Shown: positions 31,887 through 33,977 of the stretch, in pieces
How positions within the stretch are numbered: the stretch's first letter is position 1
Layout of the letters: every line of letters starts with the position of its first letter
NCBI GenBank assembly: GCA_902795255.1
Contig: CADBKS010000029.1
Coordinates: forward strand, 1 to 33,977
Length of the DNA stretch: 33,977 nt
Direction of reading: 5' to 3'
DNA from: an uncultured Chloroflexota bacterium
GTDB lineage: Bacteria; Chloroflexota; Anaerolineae; Anaerolineales; Anaerolineaceae
The notes under the pieces: generated by a model
Told to the model about the DNA's origin: nothing
Seen by the model: the letters and a program-made list of their open reading frames with translations, nothing else
Databases searched by the model: none
Position numbers and translations under genes: made by a program

Positions 31887-32681
31887 ATGAAAAGCACTTT
31901 CATTTCGGGGCTCGAACAGGCCATGCATTACATAACGCTGCCGGGAGCGGCAGCTCTTTTCTGTGTGATCATATTCATGCTCCTTTCAAGAAAACGCGGC
32001 CGGCTGATGATGCTCAGCCTTTCCGCCGCGATCAGTCTTAATCTGATCCTGAAAGCGCTCTTCCGTATTCCCAATCCGTGGATGCTCCATCCGGAAAATG
32101 CCCCGCTGACAGCGGAGGGCGGATTCGCGTTCCCCTGCGCCCATACCCAGGCAGCCGCGGCGGTGCTGTGCGCGTTCGCACTGACCTCCGGGAAACGCAG
32201 CATCCGTTTTCTCTGCGCGGCCGGGATCATCCTGACCGGCGCACTGCGTATCACATTCGGGCTGCAGTCTGCCGCCGATACCGCAGCCGGTGCTGCGGCG
32301 GGGATCCTCTGCGCAGCGCTGCTCACCCGGTTTTTCTATTTCGGAAAAAGCTCCCGGATCCGCATCATTGTGTACTGCACCGTATTTGCCTGCGGACTGT
32401 ACACGGCCATCCGTTTTGGGAACGGATGGGGACCCGGCCTGAGCCTGGCCGCCGCGGTCCTGGCGGTCACGGAAAAAGCCTTCCGCAGGGCGGATGGAGG
32501 ACGGACCGGTTTCGGAAAAGTTTACGGGACTTTTCTTGCAGCCGTGGCCTGTGCCGGGCTGTATATTTTTCTGCCGTTCCTGATCGAATGGCTCCTGACA
32601 CCCCGATGGCCCGGGCAGACGCTGATCGTCTTCCTGATCACGTTCATTCCCTGTCTCCTGAAACTGTTCCCCATATTCTGA
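31887..32681 (+). CDS. PAP2-like membrane protein with substituted catalytic His
   Basis: The 264-residue protein has seven or eight hydrophobic segments, and its first half follows the PAP2 phosphatase pattern. LILKALFRIPNPW (Lys56, Arg60) is motif 1. GGFAFPCAHTQAA (Pro83 to His86) replaces the usual PSGH of motif 2. LRITFGLQSAAD has the spacing of motif 3 (R-x5-H-x3-D), with Arg121 and Asp131 present but Gln127 where the nucleophilic His belongs. It may therefore bind but not hydrolyse lipid phosphates. The C-terminal ~130 residues add further helices. It is probably translated from a leaderless mRNA, because a -10 box lies seven bases before ATG 31887. Confidence 0.75.
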   Translation: MKSTFISGLEQAMHYITLPGAAALFCVIIFMLLSRKRGRLMMLSLSAAISLNLILKALFRIPNPWMLHPENAPLTAEGGFAFPCAHTQAAAAVLCAFALTSGKRSIRFLCAAGIILTGALRITFGLQSAADTAAGAAAGILCAALLTRFFYFGKSSRIRIIVYCTVFACGLYTAIRFGNGWGPGLSLAAAVLAVTEKAFRRADGGRTGFGKVYGTFLAAVACAGLYIFLPFLIEWLLTPRWPGQTLIVFLITFIPCLLKLFPIF

Positions 32682-32756
32682 CTTCTCACTGCTGCAAACG
32701 CCGCTTTCCCATGCGGCACGGCTATACGATATGTCTGCCGGGACACTTCAAAACCG

Positions 32757-32789
32757 CTTCCGCATCATGCGGAAGATCCCTGTTATAAT
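32757..32789 (+). promoter_or_regulatory. Palindrome next to -10 box, putative operator
   Basis: CTTCCGCATCATGCGGAAG (32757-32775) is a perfect 19-bp palindrome around one central base. A TATAAT follows at 32784-32789, placing the palindrome over the expected -35 area. A gene for a secreted protein starts at 32902. It looks like a repressor site; no adjacent regulator gene was found. Confidence 0.45.
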
Positions 32790-32901
32790 ACTTTATATAC
32801 GCAAAAGCCCGGCGGACTGCCGGAACACAGAAAGCCGCGGATCAGCACCAAACACCGCTCTGTTCCGGGAGATCCGATGGTTTATATCAGGAGGAGGAAT
32901 A

Positions 32902-33567
32902 ATGATCCGAAGATCCTTTATCACACTGCTGTTTGTTTTGCTGCTGGCAGTTTCCCTCTGCGGCGCTGCCGCCGCTCAGGACAGTGCTGCGGAAGACACC
33001 TTTTATGATCTGCTGGACGAACTCGAAGATGACGGGCTCATCGGCACTACCGACGGGGAGGCGACCTATTACGGCGATTATGAAGACGCCTGGGCTCAGA
33101 TCGATTACTATCAGTGGATCACCTTCCAGCATGCGGACCGTTTTGTCTTCTCCGCGGATGTCTCCTGGGCTTCGGCAAGCACCACGCCCAACAATTATGC
33201 GGCCGGCTGCGGACTGGTCTTCAATGAAGGGGACGGAACCGTCAAAAGGGTATATGTGCCTTCACTTCCGGGCAAAGGAGCGGCGAAGATCGAACTGGTA
33301 CTGGAAAACTACCTTCCCATCTACCTGGCCTATTTCAATGAGGGAGGCTCCATCGTCAGCAAGACCTACCTTTCTTCCTACTCCCGTTTCTCCAACCTCA
33401 TGCTTCCGCTCAGGGTCACTTCCGTCCAGTACACATCGAAAAAGGATTCTACCCTTACCCGCACCCTGTATTCAAACGTGACGGTTGACGGGAACGACGG
33501 GCTCTTCGATTTCCGCGTTCCTGCAGATGCGCGTCCGATAAAGGACGTCCGCGGGGCCAAGAGATAA
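32902..33567 (+). CDS. Small secreted protein of unknown function
   Basis: The 221-residue product has a signal peptide (RRS, then FITLLFVLLLAVSLCGAAAA, cut near AAA-Q). The mature part is acidic at first (EDTFYDLLDELEDDGL) and then beta-rich with many aromatic residues (YGDYEDAWAQIDYYQWITF, FSADVSWASAS), possibly a jelly-roll or lectin-like fold. The ATG at 32902 is chosen because GAGGAGG stands directly upstream; the frame is open further back but has no start signal there. I do not recognise the family. It is the last gene that matches the composition of the rest of the window. Confidence 0.78.
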   Translation: MIRRSFITLLFVLLLAVSLCGAAAAQDSAAEDTFYDLLDELEDDGLIGTTDGEATYYGDYEDAWAQIDYYQWITFQHADRFVFSADVSWASASTTPNNYAAGCGLVFNEGDGTVKRVYVPSLPGKGAAKIELVLENYLPIYLAYFNEGGSIVSKTYLSSYSRFSNLMLPLRVTSVQYTSKKDSTLTRTLYSNVTVDGNDGLFDFRVPADARPIKDVRGAKR

Positions 33568-33577
33568 CCCCCACACC

Positions 33578-33977
33578 ATGCTGCGCCGCCGGTCTGTCAT
33601 GCTGTTCCTGTCGCTGGTCCTGCCGTTCGCAGCGTCCGGGCAGGCTGGCGGAATCCTTGGTCTGCCGGACAGGATAATGTCCTCCTCGAGAATAGGCAGG
33701 GTTTCCTCAGCAAATATTCCGGAACTTCAGGTCCGGGACACGTCTTCGGTAGATTTCCCGGAAGGCGGGACAAGATGGGTCTCTGAGGATTACCCTTTCT
33801 TTAAATACCTGTCTGACAATAATCTGAAACAGGACGCCCTTACCCTCGTGTCGGGAGCGTACGCTCCTTCCGACACCCTGGATTTCCTCAGGGCGAAAGT
33901 CCTCTTTTCCGAATCGAGGTTTTCCACAGCTTCCAGATTGTTCGGCAAAGTTCCCCTATCTTCTCCCTTTGGTCATG
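33578..33977 (+). CDS. Secreted TPR-like protein, 3'-truncated by window edge
   Basis: A frame open from ATG 33578 to the last base (133 codons) begins with a signal peptide (LRRRSVMLFLSLVLPFAASG, cut near GQA). It continues through PELQVRDTSSVDFPEGG and EDYPFFKYLSDNNLKQDAL into helix pairs of TPR type (LDFLRAKVLFSESRF, STASRLFGKV). It starts 11 bases after the previous stop, with no Shine-Dalgarno sequence. It uses AGA, AGG and ATA codons freely, which the other genes mostly avoid. The layout recalls TPR-containing exported proteins of Bacteroidota, which do not depend on SD sites. It may be a foreign gene or mark a chimeric join at about 33570. Confidence 0.7.
   Translation, partial: MLRRRSVMLFLSLVLPFAASGQAGGILGLPDRIMSSSRIGRVSSANIPELQVRDTSSVDFPEGGTRWVSEDYPFFKYLSDNNLKQDALTLVSGAYAPSDTLDFLRAKVLFSESRFSTASRLFGKVPLSSPFGH

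Overview
The window reads as a chromosomal segment of an anaerobic bacterium with moderately high GC (by eye about 55-58%) and strong Shine-Dalgarno sites. Corrinoid methyltransferases, a reductive activator of corrinoid proteins (RACE), GntR/UTRA regulators, a Cof-type HAD phosphatase and a Suv3-like helicase together suggest a gut- or sediment-type anaerobe. Clostridia-like Bacillota fit best and Chloroflexota are possible, but I cannot fix the taxon from sequence alone. The last ~400 bases look different and may come from another genome or a join.

Layout. (1) 1-9.1 kb, mixed accessory genes: a 5'-truncated HerA/DUF87 ATPase, a threonine-aldolase-type PLP enzyme, two tandem GntR/UTRA paralogues, the 3' remnant of an aldo/keto reductase, a secreted protein, a membrane-anchored XRE regulator overlapping a DUF3990 gene and, on the minus strand, acylphosphatase plus a tyrosine-phosphatase-like protein. 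A structured ~140-bp dispersed repeat occurs twice in opposite orientation (1442-1581 and 7921-8058) and brackets much of this region. (2) 9.2-12.5 kb: an orphan molybdenum hydroxylase large subunit and a COG0523 GTPase, closed by a strong terminator. (3) 12.8-27.6 kb, the main content: thirteen same-strand genes with no gap above about 110 bp, closed by a 21-bp-stem terminator. Two corrinoid proteins are each followed by an MttB-like (non-pyrrolysine) methyltransferase, the first of which is broken by a small deletion. With them are two UroD/MtaA-type methyltransferases (one fused to a thioredoxin-like domain), a GntR/UTRA regulator, a complete BMP-family ABC importer, a MetH-activation-domain-like protein and a RACE protein. 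(4) 27.6-33.6 kb, ordinary genes: HAD phosphatase and Suv3-like helicase (minus strand), then TauE/SafE, YczE-like, a PAP2-like protein with a substituted catalytic His, and a small secreted protein. (5) 33.58 kb to the end: the start of a secreted TPR-like gene with no visible SD and different codon use.

How the parts may work together. The 12.8-27.6 kb island looks like a substrate-specific demethylation module. The BMP importer would bring in a methylated compound, MttB would move a methyl group to the corrinoid protein, a UroD-type enzyme would pass it to an unidentified acceptor, and the RACE and MetH-activation-like proteins would rescue oxidised cobalamin. GntR/UTRA regulators probably sense the substrate. 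A 13-bp element (ATTGkTATGACAA) is shared by the promoter of the second GntR gene and the leader of the island, which links regulator and target. The BMP-type importer, usually for nucleosides, and the neighbouring Mo hydroxylase point away from simple glycine betaine and towards an N-methylated heterocycle or nucleoside-like substrate. That last step is inference.
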